Source of the DNA: Chromatiales bacterium
Lineage (GTDB): Bacteria; Pseudomonadota; Gammaproteobacteria; UBA6429; Thiohalophilaceae
DNA length: 64,000 nucleotides
Assembly: GCA_027032075.1 (NCBI GenBank)
Contig: JALVOC010000229.1
Location: 124,001-188,000 of the forward strand
Direction of reading: 5' to 3'
Below the pieces are notes generated by a model that had not been told where the DNA came from, searched no databases, and saw nothing but the letters and a program-made list of their open reading frames with translations. Of this stretch, positions 1 through 8,592 are shown piece after piece; the stretch's first letter is position 1, and each line of letters starts with the position of its first letter. Both the position numbers and the translations under genes were made by a program.

Positions 1-1166
1 AGGCCGTTGACAGTTTGCTGAATTACGAAACAGTAAAATATTTTAATAATGAAGCACACGAACTTCATCGGTATGACAAGACCCTGCAGCAATGGGAGGA
101 GGCGGCGATAAAAAGCCAGACTTCAATGTCGCTGCTTAATTTCGGCCAGGGCGGCATTATTGCCATCGGCCTTACCCTCATCATGATTTATGCCGGCAAC
201 GGCGTGGTTAGCGGAAGCATGACACTGGGCGATCTGGTACTGGTCAACACCATGATGTTGCAGTTGTTCATGCCACTGAATTTCCTCGGCATTATTTACC
301 GGATGTTGAAACATACCCTGGCCGACATGGATCTGGTGCTCAAGCTGCTCGACAGGGAGACGGAAATCAGGGACAAGCCCGCTGCCGCGGATTTGAAGAT
401 AAGCAGGGCGGAAGTGCGTTTCGAACATGTTTGTTTTGCTTACCAGCCGGAGCGTCCCATATTGCAGGACATCTCTTTCACCATTCCACCCGGAAAAAAG
501 ATTGCCGTTGTCGGACCCTCCGGTGCGGGCAAGTCCACCCTGGCGCGTCTGCTGTTCCGTTTTTATGATGTCAGCAGCGGACGTATTCTGATCGATGGAC
601 AAGCTGTCGATGAGGTGACCCAGCAAAGTTTGCGGCGCGCCATCGGCATTGTGCCGCAGGACACCGTATTGTTTAACGAGTCCATTTACTACAACATCCA
701 GTATGCCCGGCCTGACGCCAGCAAGGAGGAGGTTTACCAGGCAGCAAGGCTGGCCTCCATCCACGATTTTATCAGCAGCCTGCCACAGGGTTATGACACG
801 GTGGTGGGGGAAAGGGGGCTGAAACTCTCGGGTGGAGAGAAACAGCGGGTGGCCATCGCCCGGGTTATCCTGAAAAATCCGCCCATCCTGATTTTTGACG
901 AAGCGACCTCTTCGCTGGATTCGAAATCGGAACAGGCCATCCTTTCCGCTTTAGAGGAAGTGGCTGAAAAACACACCACCCTGGTGATTGCGCACCGTCT
1001 CTCCACCATCATCGATGCGGACAGGATTCTGGTGATGGAACAGGGGCAGATTGTGGAGCAGGGCACGCATCACGAGTTGCTGAGCGCCGCGGGGCTGTAT
1101 GCACAGATGTGGGCGTTGCAGCAGGAAGAGAAGCTAATCGCGGAAGAGGTGTTGCACACAGTGTGA
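1..1166 (+). CDS. ABC exporter, Atm1/HMT1-like, C-terminal part (cut by window edge)
   Basis: The reading frame is open from position 3, so the N-terminal part of the gene lies outside the window. The visible 388 or so residues begin with the family segment AVDSLLNYETVKYFNNE in the membrane domain, followed by two hydrophobic helices, then a full nucleotide-binding domain: Walker A GPSGAGKST, signature LSGGEKQ, Walker B ILIFDEATSSLD and the H-loop AHRLST. The fused membrane plus ATPase arrangement and the YETVKYF segment are typical of the Atm1 family, which exports glutathione-bound sulfur or metal species across the inner membrane. About 200 residues should be missing compared with the usual length of roughly 600. 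It reads toward the S24-like gene but is separated from it by a candidate promoter. Confidence 0.9.
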   Translation, partial: AVDSLLNYETVKYFNNEAHELHRYDKTLQQWEEAAIKSQTSMSLLNFGQGGIIAIGLTLIMIYAGNGVVSGSMTLGDLVLVNTMMLQLFMPLNFLGIIYRMLKHTLADMDLVLKLLDRETEIRDKPAAADLKISRAEVRFEHVCFAYQPERPILQDISFTIPPGKKIAVVGPSGAGKSTLARLLFRFYDVSSGRILIDGQAVDEVTQQSLRRAIGIVPQDTVLFNESIYYNIQYARPDASKEEVYQAARLASIHDFISSLPQGYDTVVGERGLKLSGGEKQRVAIARVILKNPPILIFDEATSSLDSKSEQAILSALEEVAEKHTTLVIAHRLSTIIDADRILVMEQGQIVEQGTHHELLSAAGLYAQMWALQQEEKLIAEEVLHTV

Positions 1167-1242
1167 AAAACCCTTTTGGTTCATATGCTTATAACTATTG
1201 CGGGGAATCGCCAGAGGCATCGCTTCCGGCGCAGCCAGTGGG

Positions 1243-1248
1243 TATAAT
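1243..1248 (+). promoter_or_regulatory. candidate -10 box upstream of the S24-like gene
   Basis: A perfect TATAAT lies 28 nt before the ATG at 1276, in the gap after the ABC exporter. No good -35 box is visible at the right spacing, so this is a weak prediction. Confidence 0.3.
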
Positions 1249-1275
1249 AACGGCTTCGCATCTGGAGTTTTTAAC

Positions 1276-1638
1276 ATGTCCGATCTGAAATCTGAAATAA
1301 CGCGCCAACTGGAGGCGGGCAGTTGTGCTGCCAGTGAGCTGTTTGCGTTGCAGGTCATCGATAACAGCATGGAACCGGAATTCCGCAAGGACTGTATCAT
1401 TGTCATCGATCCCGATGGGGTGGTGAGAGACGGTGTTTATGTCGTTGCCTTGATTGAAAGCGGTTATATTTTCCGCCAGCTCAAAATCGAGGATGAACGT
1501 TATTTCATCCAGCCGCTGAACGAAGATTACCTGCATGAAAGACGTGAGATTGCGCCGGATGCGATCAAAGGTATTGTTGTGCAGCAGGCCCCACCCAATG
1601 GCCGGCGGAAAGAACGCAAGAAGTATACCTATCAATAA
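1276..1638 (+). CDS. S24/LexA-like peptidase-fold protein without DNA-binding domain
   Basis: A 120-aa protein with the S24/S26 (LexA C-terminal) fold. The putative nucleophile is Ser31 in the motif DNSMEPEF and the general base Lys70 in FRQLKIED. The 39-residue spacing is normal for LexA/UmuD-type Ser-Lys dyads. No helix-turn-helix precedes the domain: the N-terminus is only about 25 residues, so it is not a classical repressor. The frame opens further upstream at 1198, but the ATG at 1276 follows the likely promoter and gives a compact domain. It could be a UmuD-like processing enzyme or a stand-alone chaperone-like S24 domain. It is convergent with the rhodanese gene. The function is inferred from the fold only. 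Confidence 0.65.
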   Translation: MSDLKSEITRQLEAGSCAASELFALQVIDNSMEPEFRKDCIIVIDPDGVVRDGVYVVALIESGYIFRQLKIEDERYFIQPLNEDYLHERREIAPDAIKGIVVQQAPPNGRRKERKKYTYQ

Positions 1639-1745
1639 CAGTCCAAAGCCGCAAGACAAACAGTGGAAAAGTTGCCTGTGTATTGTTAATGGGTCAGCTT
1701 CCCGACACACTTTTATCTTTACTCTTGCATCTTTACCCTTGTATC

Positions 1746-2216
1746 TTATTTTTTATAATTCACACTTAATTGCTCAGGGCGCAACTTGGGCGTAAAAAAT
1801 TCATCTGCTTCATCTTCATCAACGGTTTCACCATCACTTTTTACCATCGGCTGCTCGTAATCAGCCCAGCCGCGCAGACCTGTTTTCAGTGAGGTGACGT
1901 TTTGGTATCCCATTTGTTGCATCACGTCACAGGCAAAGACACTGCGATTCCCGGAGCGGCAGATGACAATGATTTCCTTGTCACGTGCTTCGACCAGTTC
2001 CGGTACGGTTTCTTCATAATCATATTCACAGGCGGTTTCCAGAATACCGCGGGGTACGTTGATGGAACCGGCAATGTGCATGGCCTCAAATTCATAGGGT
2101 TCGCGAATGTCCAGTAACATCACTTCCCGTTGTTGCAGGATTTCTTCGAGGTCCCAGGGAAAGATTTCATTTACACGCTCAGCGGTTTCAGCAACCAGAT
2201 CAATAAATCGTTTCAT
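1746..2216 (-). CDS. rhodanese-like sulfurtransferase
   Basis: A single rhodanese domain (156 aa). It shows the family segments LLDIREPYEFEAMHIAGSINVP and the active-site loop VICRSGNRSV, where the Cys carries the persulfide. It is expected to move sulfane sulfur between donor and acceptor in the cytoplasm, as no signal peptide is seen. The C-terminus is acidic (DGETVDEDEADEFF). The ATG at 2216 (MKRFIDL) is chosen over an upstream in-frame ATG at 2264, because the upstream stretch runs through an inverted-repeat element and looks non-coding. It lies downstream of the NarXL-like genes on the same strand, separated by a palindrome. A role in sulfur relay next to dsr is likely but inferred. Confidence 0.85.
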   Translation of the reverse strand: MKRFIDLVAETAERVNEIFPWDLEEILQQREVMLLDIREPYEFEAMHIAGSINVPRGILETACEYDYEETVPELVEARDKEIIVICRSGNRSVFACDVMQQMGYQNVTSLKTGLRGWADYEQPMVKSDGETVDEDEADEFFTPKLRPEQLSVNYKK

Positions 2217-2236
2217 GAAGATATTCCGAAGTTTGT

Positions 2237-2297
2237 TAAACAGCTGTTCCGAATACCAGTCCACATGAAATGATTTGGTATTCGGAACATCTGTTTA
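2237..2297. repeat. type A terminal inverted repeat pair without internal module (61 bp)
   Basis: Two 22-nt arms (2237-2258 and 2276-2297) are complementary at all but one position and share the core TTCCGAATACCA. They flank an 18-nt spacer. The same ends border the larger repeats at 20602-20806 and 29394-29650, so this is a minimal copy. The right arm supplies the TAA stop codon of the response-regulator gene (2297-2295). As RNA it would form a long hairpin between that gene and the rhodanese gene. Confidence 0.85.
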
Positions 2298-2969
2298 GTT
2301 GTTGGTATTAACGGAATTTTTTGAAAATCCCTGTTCCACGGCCATTACCGCAGCTTCCACACGGGAGTGTACATCGAGTTTGCGTAAAATGGCCTTGACA
2401 TGAAGTTTGACCGTGCCGTCCGAAATACCCAGGTTACGCGCAATCGCCTTGTTACTCTGGCCTTCCGCCAGCAGCCCGAGGATTTCGGTTTCGCGCGGGG
2501 TAAGTTCGGAAAAGGGACTGGTTTCCGGTGTTTCCTCTTCGGTTGTATTTCCGCCCTGCACAGCTTTTGCCAGGATGGGTGCCAGATCCGGGGCAACCAC
2601 GGTTTTGCCGGATACGATATCACGCAGGGCGAGCACCAGTTGATCGGGTTCCATGTCTTTTAACAGATAGCCTTGTGCGCCCTGGCGCAGGGATTCCAGC
2701 AGATCATTTTCATCCGTGCTGGTCGTCAGCATGACGATGGGCAATTTGATATCGAGTTCGCGCAGAAGTTTTAACACCCCCAGGCCATCGATACCGGGCA
2801 TGCGCATGTCAAGCAGGATGATATCAGGTTGAAGTTCTTCAACCAGTCGCTGGCCCTCCTGGCCGCTGCCGACGGAGGCCACGACTTCTATGCCACGACT
2901 CGTCAGCAGGCCTTCCAGGCCGACACGGAAGAGGGTATGGTCGTCAATCAGTAATACACGCAGATTCAT
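2295..2969 (-). CDS. NarL/FixJ-family response regulator (LuxR-type HTH)
   Basis: A 224-aa response regulator. The receiver domain occupies about residues 3-120 with acidic pair Asp9-Asp10, phosphoacceptor Asp54 (LLDMRMPG) and the conserved Lys in YLLKDM. A LuxR-type helix-turn-helix follows at about 150-212 (LTPRETEILGLLAEGQSNK, then DGTVKLHVKAILRKL). The layout and sequence match NarL. The start overlaps the end of the sensor kinase gene by 4 nt (ATGA), so the two are translationally coupled. The final codons and the stop fall at the edge of an inverted-repeat element, which may have altered the C-terminus. Its targets are unknown; its position just after dsrR suggests sulfur or respiratory control. 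Confidence 0.9.
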   Translation of the reverse strand: MNLRVLLIDDHTLFRVGLEGLLTSRGIEVVASVGSGQEGQRLVEELQPDIILLDMRMPGIDGLGVLKLLRELDIKLPIVMLTTSTDENDLLESLRQGAQGYLLKDMEPDQLVLALRDIVSGKTVVAPDLAPILAKAVQGGNTTEEETPETSPFSELTPRETEILGLLAEGQSNKAIARNLGISDGTVKLHVKAILRKLDVHSRVEAAVMAVEQGFSKNSVNTNN

Positions 2970-4675
2970 GGCAGGATATTGGGTTTTGTCAATTCAACTC
3001 GCACACTGTTGTCAGGGGTCTCTTTTTCCGGGGCCGGTTCCGGATAACGGAAGTGCAGAATAACCCGTGTTCCTTCACCCGGTTCACTCTCAAGACGGAA
3101 TTCGCCGCCGATACGTTTGGCCCGTTCCTCCATAATACTCAGACCGAGATGATCTTCAGATGTCAGATCGGATTGGGGCAATATTGTCATGCCGACACCG
3201 TCGTCTTCAATCAGGATACGGCAATCACCCTGAACATCACTGCGCAGAATGACACGTACCGTATGTGCCTGACTGTGCTTGCGAATATTGTTGAGAGCTT
3301 CCTGAATGATACGCAGCACCTGAACTTCGATACTGGCGGGCAATTGCAGCACGTTCCATTCTTTCTGCAAAAAGATGGAAATATCCGATTGGTTACGGAA
3401 ACGTTCAATCAGGTGTTCAACCGCCGGGATCAGCCCCCGTTTGTCGATAGGAGCGCGGAAATGGGTGATCAATTCACGTAATTCACCGTATGCTTCATCA
3501 AGGTTGTTTTCGATTTTTTCCAGTTCGTACCATGTTGCCTGTTCCTGTCCCTGGCGCAGGGTTTCATCCAGGACGCGCACCTGAAAACGCAAACTGGCAA
3601 GTGTCTGCGCAAGAGAGTCGTGCAGTTCATGCGCCAGGCGGGTACGTTCTTCCATGATGGAAAGACGGTTGGCTTCGTCGTCAGAACGGGCTTTGTCAAT
3701 CGCCATGCCGAGATGGCGCCCGATGCTAGTCAGCAGATCCTGCAAATCTTCCTGCATGTTGAGGTTGTCATAATCGACAAACAGGTTATAAACGCCCAGC
3801 ATCTTGTCGCGGTATTGCAACGGAACGACGATCATGCCGATATTTTCATTGTCAAAAAATGTGCGGCCGATAATTTTGTCACATTGCGCAATGTTCTGCT
3901 GAAACAGCACTTTACCATCGCGGTAGGCATCACCACATAAACAGGTTTCCGAGGGGATCAATTGTTCCCGTTGCATCAGATCATCATCCAGCCCGATACT
4001 GGAGACCAGGCGCATCTGGTTGTCGTCCGTCACCAGCCGCACCACGGCAGCACGTGCATTCACCACGTCTTTGAGGGTGTCCAGAAAGCGGGTGAGCAGA
4101 TCTTCCAGATCGCGCGAAATATTGATGCTTGCGGCGACATCATAGATGATTTCCAGGGAATGGGATTTCCGTTCGATGTGTTTAGTCTGTTTCCTTACCT
4201 GGCTCTGCATGTCCTGCGAAAGTGTTTGCAGGTTGTCACTCAGGCTGTTGATGTCCGAGAACAGTGCATTGAATTCACGGGACTCGGTTGCCGGCAGACG
4301 CGCGGAGAGGTTGCCTTCCCGCATTTTGATCGCCCAGTTACGCAGTGATGTAAGGGGTTCCAGGAAGTTTGTATGTACCAGCAACAGCAGACGGATGATT
4401 AAAACCACGATCGTCGTGGAGATCAGACCAATCCCCAGATAAAAGGCCGCGCCGGCCGGGGTGGTGCTCAGATACCAGAATGCGCCGAAGGTGGAGAGTA
4501 ATATCAGTGTGGCGATGCCCAGGACAGTGGTGCAGAGATAGCTGCTGCGCCAGCTTCCTTTGGTGACCTTGCAATAGGCGAGGCCGGAACGCCTGGTGGA
4601 TGCGCTTGCTCCGGCAGGCCCTTGCTGTGCCTGTGGCGATAGCGGGGCTACGGTTTTTACTTCAGTATTGTGCAT
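2966..4675 (-). CDS. NarX-like sensor histidine kinase lacking a periplasmic sensor domain
   Basis: A 569-aa membrane kinase. Two transmembrane helices (about residues 47-70 and 76-100) are separated by only a few residues (STTPAGA), so the periplasmic nitrate-binding domain of NarX/NarQ is absent. Then come a HAMP region (about 101-155), a GAF-like domain (about 185-335) with Cys245, Cys247 (ETCLCGD) and Cys265 (AQCDK), a HisKA_3 dimerisation domain with phospho-His352 (AHELHDSLAQTL), and an ATPase domain with the G-box EDDGVGM. Kinases of this class phosphorylate NarL-type partners; the partner gene overlaps by 4 nt. The signal is probably cytoplasmic, possibly sensed by the Cys cluster (inference). 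It starts 70 nt after dsrR on the same strand and could be read from the dsr transcript. Confidence 0.88.
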   Translation of the reverse strand: MHNTEVKTVAPLSPQAQQGPAGASASTRRSGLAYCKVTKGSWRSSYLCTTVLGIATLILLSTFGAFWYLSTTPAGAAFYLGIGLISTTIVVLIIRLLLLVHTNFLEPLTSLRNWAIKMREGNLSARLPATESREFNALFSDINSLSDNLQTLSQDMQSQVRKQTKHIERKSHSLEIIYDVAASINISRDLEDLLTRFLDTLKDVVNARAAVVRLVTDDNQMRLVSSIGLDDDLMQREQLIPSETCLCGDAYRDGKVLFQQNIAQCDKIIGRTFFDNENIGMIVVPLQYRDKMLGVYNLFVDYDNLNMQEDLQDLLTSIGRHLGMAIDKARSDDEANRLSIMEERTRLAHELHDSLAQTLASLRFQVRVLDETLRQGQEQATWYELEKIENNLDEAYGELRELITHFRAPIDKRGLIPAVEHLIERFRNQSDISIFLQKEWNVLQLPASIEVQVLRIIQEALNNIRKHSQAHTVRVILRSDVQGDCRILIEDDGVGMTILPQSDLTSEDHLGLSIMEERAKRIGGEFRLESEPGEGTRVILHFRYPEPAPEKETPDNSVRVELTKPNILP

Positions 4676-4745
4676 CTGTCTTTCTGCACCGGTTTAGCAG
4701 TTGCCTGCGGCAGGCAATGCAGGTTGAACACATATGAGTATGTTT

Positions 4746-5072
4746 CTAGCTCTCCTTTGCATCCTCTGGGGCGACAAAATTAGGGTCATTTGGATTCAGA
4801 AAGATGAAGTTATACTGGCCCGGTTCCAGTTCAACATAATCCAGGGTAGCGCCTTTCAGCAGTTCAATACAGGCAGGCGCGATGACGATTTTAACACCTT
4901 CTGAGGTAAAACTCAGGTCATTCCCGTCTTGCTGATCGTCGAAACCCATGGCGTACTGAATTTCGCCGTTCTCCTTGCGTTTGGCGGCGATACGCAATGG
5001 CAGATTTTCCATTTGACCTTGTTTCGCGGAAATAAGGATCTGCTCAGCAGCAGAGGCACTTACAGAAAACAT
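4746..5072 (-). CDS. dsrR: DsrR, IscA-like scaffold lacking cluster cysteines
   Basis: A 108-aa A-type (IscA/HesB fold) protein: LISAKQG, LPLRIAAKRK, YAMGFDD, then GVKIVIAPACIELLKG and LDYV, ending FIFLNPNDPNF. The three Cys ligands of IscA, including the C-terminal CxC, are missing, which is the hallmark of DsrR in Allochromatium-type dsr operons. There DsrR affects dsr expression or maturation rather than binding Fe-S clusters. The ATG at 5072 has a good GGAG ribosome site 9 nt upstream; a longer frame from 5126 would add a hydrophobic stretch not found in the family. It sits 54 nt after dsrN, the family's usual position. Confidence 0.85.
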   Translation of the reverse strand: MFSVSASAAEQILISAKQGQMENLPLRIAAKRKENGEIQYAMGFDDQQDGNDLSFTSEGVKIVIAPACIELLKGATLDYVELEPGQYNFIFLNPNDPNFVAPEDAKES

Positions 5073-5126
5073 GAAAAATACTCCAATAAAACAATATCTT
5101 ACACAAAAACCGAGTAGAATACTCAA

Positions 5127-6515
5127 TTATAACGTTTTTTCGGACTTAATGGAACGCACAAAGCGGACGAAACGCTCCGCCCAGTGGTTGTAAGAGGTGT
5201 CCCGCAGGTGGGCATAGGAGGCGAACAGGTTTTTGTAGATTACCCCATCATTTTTACCGTCAATACCCATACCCCGTTTAATGCGATAGCCGAAGCTGAT
5301 TGGATCAGGGAGCTCCTCCAGGGCGGAATAATGAAATTCGTGTGCAGGATAAGTCCGCTTGTCTGCCGCTGTCAGGCGTGGCCAGGGGTGTGCGTCTGTC
5401 TCTTCCAACTGGACATAGCCCCGGCCGACCGGTTTGGCATGCATCTGAATCTCCCCGGGGATGATGCCCACCATTTCATGCCGCTCGTCTTTCCAGCTGA
5501 GACTGCGGCTTAAATACATCAGTCCGCCGCATTCGGCATAAGCGGGCAGTCCATCTTCGATCGCCTGCTTGATCTGCCGGCGCAGCGGCAGGTTGGCTTC
5601 CAGGGCTTGCATGTGGGTTTCGGGGAATCCTCCACCGATAAAGAGACCATCACATTCGGGCAGGCAGTTGTCGCTCAGGGTATTGAACTCGACCAGTGTC
5701 GCGCCGGCACGCTGCAAGGCTTCGAGATCATCGGGGTAATAAAACCCAAAAGCACTGTCCCGCGCGATGGCAATGCGAACATCAGCACTCTTTTGTTGTT
5801 GGTAGAGTGCAAAATCGGTGGCAGGTAATGCGGGGGCGTTGCCCGCAATTTCAAGCAGCCGATCGAGTTCCACCTGTTCACCGATGAGTTTGCCGATGAG
5901 ATCGATCTGTTCCCGGGCCTGACCGCTTTCATTACTCGGGACAAGTCCGAGGTGACGTTCGGTAATGGCCAGGGAGGGGTTGTGGTAAACAGCACCGACA
6001 ACCGGAACGCCGGTGTAATGTTCGAGCACGGCGCGCAGTTTGTCCTCATGGCGCTGCCCGCGGATCTGGTTGAGAATGATACCTGCGATATGCAGTTGCG
6101 GATCAAAGTTTTGATAACCCAATACCAGCGGTGCGATACCGCGAGTCATACCCTGCACGTCAATCACCAGGATCACCGGGGTTTTCGTCAGACGGGCGAG
6201 AGCGGCATTGCTGTTGCTGCCTTCGATGTCCAGACCGTCATACAATCCCTTGTTGCCTTCTATAATGGAGATGTCACAGCCGGCAGAATAGTGTTGCATG
6301 GTGGCAAGGATTTCATCCTTCTGCATGGTATAGAAATCGAGATTGATACAGGATCTGCCGGTTGCCTTTCCCAGCCACATGGGATCGATGTAGTCGGGGC
6401 CTTTTTTGAAGGGCTGGACGCGTTTACCGTTGCGCTGCAGGGCGGCACACAGGCCAATGCTGATGGTGGTCTTGCCGGAGGATTTGTGTGCCGCGGAGAT
6501 GAGCAGGCGATTCAT
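5127..6515 (-). CDS. dsrN: DsrN, sirohaem amidating cobyrinate a,c-diamide synthase-like enzyme
   Basis: A 462-aa CobB/CbiA-type enzyme. The N-terminal ATPase domain has the P-loop AAHKSSGKTT near residue 10 and DYIDPMWL. The C-terminal class I glutamine amidotransferase-like domain has the nucleophile Cys in AYAECGGLMYL and the His of YPAHEFHYS. In dsr operons this enzyme is DsrN, thought to amidate sirohaem to the sirohaem amide of DsrAB, using glutamine and ATP in the cytoplasm. The length is normal. It lies between dsrP and dsrR, and this context separates it from cobalamin CbiA. Confidence 0.9.
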   Translation of the reverse strand: MNRLLISAAHKSSGKTTISIGLCAALQRNGKRVQPFKKGPDYIDPMWLGKATGRSCINLDFYTMQKDEILATMQHYSAGCDISIIEGNKGLYDGLDIEGSNSNAALARLTKTPVILVIDVQGMTRGIAPLVLGYQNFDPQLHIAGIILNQIRGQRHEDKLRAVLEHYTGVPVVGAVYHNPSLAITERHLGLVPSNESGQAREQIDLIGKLIGEQVELDRLLEIAGNAPALPATDFALYQQQKSADVRIAIARDSAFGFYYPDDLEALQRAGATLVEFNTLSDNCLPECDGLFIGGGFPETHMQALEANLPLRRQIKQAIEDGLPAYAECGGLMYLSRSLSWKDERHEMVGIIPGEIQMHAKPVGRGYVQLEETDAHPWPRLTAADKRTYPAHEFHYSALEELPDPISFGYRIKRGMGIDGKNDGVIYKNLFASYAHLRDTSYNHWAERFVRFVRSIKSEKTL

Positions 6516-6597
6516 CGGTCAGCCAGGAGGGGGGAAAGAAAGGGAAGGGATGTCAATGACAGAGCCCTTCCGGCTTGAGAGGCTTCAACCTTGAAGA

Positions 6598-7803
6598 TTA
6601 TTTGTGATGTGGATCCACATCCGCATCGGCAAGGCTTACCGGCATGAAGCGCAGGATCTTCACCGCCAGCGCGACAATGATGAGGGCAACGGCGAAACCA
6701 CCCAGGCCAAGTCCGAATTCCGCAAATGTCGGATTGTAGGTATTGACGATGCCGTCAGAGAAACTGCTTTCGACCACTTTGCCGGGGAACAACACCAGCG
6801 GATAAGCCTGCGAGCCGATGATGATGACATACATTTGCGCCAGTCCGCCAAGGATCACCAGCACAGCACCCAGACCGACCAGTGCACGGGACTTGCCCCA
6901 GCTTGGGTGGTAGAACAGCGCCAGCGGTACGAGGCTGCCGAGGATGATCTGACCGATCCAGAACATTTGTGTGTAGATGCCGCCATCGCTGAGGATGAAT
7001 TTTTCAACCCCGTGGTGTTCGGCAGCGTAAAGGTTGGTGAGATGATAGGCGATGACAAAATAGAGTACGCCCGCAACGAATACACCAAGCAGGTTCTTCA
7101 GCCGCCCGAAGAGGGCGTCACCGAAGGGACGGTTGCTCCAGCTGCATGCAGCCATCATTACCAGCAGGAAAATCGCCAGTCCGAAGGAGAAGGACATGAC
7201 AATGAACATCGGCGCCATGATGGCGGCATCGAGTGCCTGACGGGCGACGATGAAGCCGAAGATGGAACCGGTACCGGTGGTCAGGGTCAAGCGCCAGATA
7301 AAGGCAGCAAAACCAACCGGTTTCTTGTATTTCTCCATGCGCCGGTCCATCAACATCCAGATATAAACGATGACAATGGCGAAGAAACCGTTATACAGGA
7401 TCATGTTCCAGGCGAAGATCGATTTGAAATTGTAGATTGTCATGGCAACAATCAGACGATCCGGGCGTCCCAGGTCGAGTACCAGAATCATCAAACCACC
7501 TGCCAGCAATGCAATAGAGAGCAGGGCCGACATTGGAGCCAGAGGTTTGTATGCCGTCTTGTTGAACACCGAGGAGATGGAGGCCACGTTGAGTGCACCC
7601 GATGCGGCGACAATCAGAAAAACGGCGAATACGTGTGGAATTCCCCAGGCGATCTGGTTGTTCATGCCGGTGACATGGTGGCCGTTGTGTTCCATATAAA
7701 AGGCTGAACCCAGGCTTACCAGCACAATCGCGCCGAGAATACCTAACAGAACCAGATAACCGGAACTGCGTCCTTCGATTTCCGAGAAGTGTATTTTTTT
7801 CAT
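6598..7803 (-). CDS. dsrP: DsrP, NrfD/PsrC-type membrane quinol subunit
   Basis: A 401-aa polytopic membrane protein with about ten hydrophobic helices, of the NrfD/PsrC family (for example YLVLLGILGAIVLVSLGSAF and the later LGLGGFAVALIIVALAVKIL). In DsrMKJOP it exchanges electrons with the quinone pool while DsrO and DsrJ sit on the periplasmic face. The gene follows dsrO after 24 nt. The C-terminus ends in a His-rich tail (DVDPHHK). Confidence 0.93.
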   Translation of the reverse strand: MKKIHFSEIEGRSSGYLVLLGILGAIVLVSLGSAFYMEHNGHHVTGMNNQIAWGIPHVFAVFLIVAASGALNVASISSVFNKTAYKPLAPMSALLSIALLAGGLMILVLDLGRPDRLIVAMTIYNFKSIFAWNMILYNGFFAIVIVYIWMLMDRRMEKYKKPVGFAAFIWRLTLTTGTGSIFGFIVARQALDAAIMAPMFIVMSFSFGLAIFLLVMMAACSWSNRPFGDALFGRLKNLLGVFVAGVLYFVIAYHLTNLYAAEHHGVEKFILSDGGIYTQMFWIGQIILGSLVPLALFYHPSWGKSRALVGLGAVLVILGGLAQMYVIIIGSQAYPLVLFPGKVVESSFSDGIVNTYNPTFAEFGLGLGGFAVALIIVALAVKILRFMPVSLADADVDPHHK

Positions 7804-7827
7804 CTTACTGGACTACTCGCTGAACTG

Positions 7828-8592
7828 TTAAATACCCTGATAACGAACGCCGGTGTCCAGACCGAGATCTTCCCGAATCTGTTCACCACCATGCTGTTTC
7901 AATTCAATGGAAATGTCACTGTTGGGATCCTTCAGATCACCAAACAGCATGGCATTGTGTTCGGCCTGATTACATGCTTCAACACAAGCTGGTATGCCAT
8001 CATTATCCACCCGTTTCACGCACATGTTGCATGCCTCGACCGTACCCATGCCGCGGGGTGCATTGACGGATTGGTCATGCAGTTCTTCATGAATGAAGGA
8101 ACGTGCCTTGTAGGGGCAGGCCAACATGCAGTAGCGGCAGCCGATACAGATGTGGCGGTCTACCAGGACAATGCCATCTGCCCGTTTCATGGAGGCGCCA
8201 GTGGGGCAGACATCCACGCAAGGCGGGTTTTTACAGTGCTGGCACATCATTGGCAAAGACATGACATAACCGGTTTGTTTGTCGGTCACTTTGACCTTGC
8301 GGATCCACTGTGCCTTCTGCAGTTTTGAAGAGTGTGCTTCATTCTCACTGGCAGCCCCCCAGGCGTGTTCCTCTTGACATGCACTGACACAGTCGGTGCA
8401 GCCAGTGGCGCATTTATTGGTATTGATCAGAATCCCCCAGCGTACCTTGTTGCTTGCAGGCTGATCTGCGGGTTTTGCCTGGGCGACCTGGTGCAGCACA
8501 ACACCGGGAGCAACAGCCAGTCCGGCTCCTGCCACCACTTTGGAGATGAACTGGCGGCGGGCCTGATCGGTATACGATTCGTTTTTCTTCAT
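7828..8592 (-). CDS. dsrO: DsrO, periplasmic ferredoxin-like subunit with Tat signal
   Basis: A 254-aa iron-sulfur protein. The N-terminus has a twin-arginine signal (ARRQFISKVVAGAGLAVAP) cleaved near VAQA. Four Cys groups for [4Fe-4S] clusters follow in order: CATGCTDC, CQHCKNPPC, CIGCRYC and CNMC with CVEAC. DsrO passes electrons between the trihaem DsrJ and the membrane subunit DsrP. The start codon overlaps the dsrJ stop by one nucleotide (TAATG), so the two are tightly coupled. Confidence 0.94.
   Translation of the reverse strand: MKKNESYTDQARRQFISKVVAGAGLAVAPGVVLHQVAQAKPADQPASNKVRWGILINTNKCATGCTDCVSACQEEHAWGAASENEAHSSKLQKAQWIRKVKVTDKQTGYVMSLPMMCQHCKNPPCVDVCPTGASMKRADGIVLVDRHICIGCRYCMLACPYKARSFIHEELHDQSVNAPRGMGTVEACNMCVKRVDNDGIPACVEACNQAEHNAMLFGDLKDPNSDISIELKQHGGEQIREDLGLDTGVRYQGI

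Noticed and set aside
6604-7707. 367-codon plus-strand frame opposite dsrP
   Set aside because: It lies entirely antisense to dsrP, is rich in His, Asp and Gln without a fold, and the minus-strand product is a clear family member.
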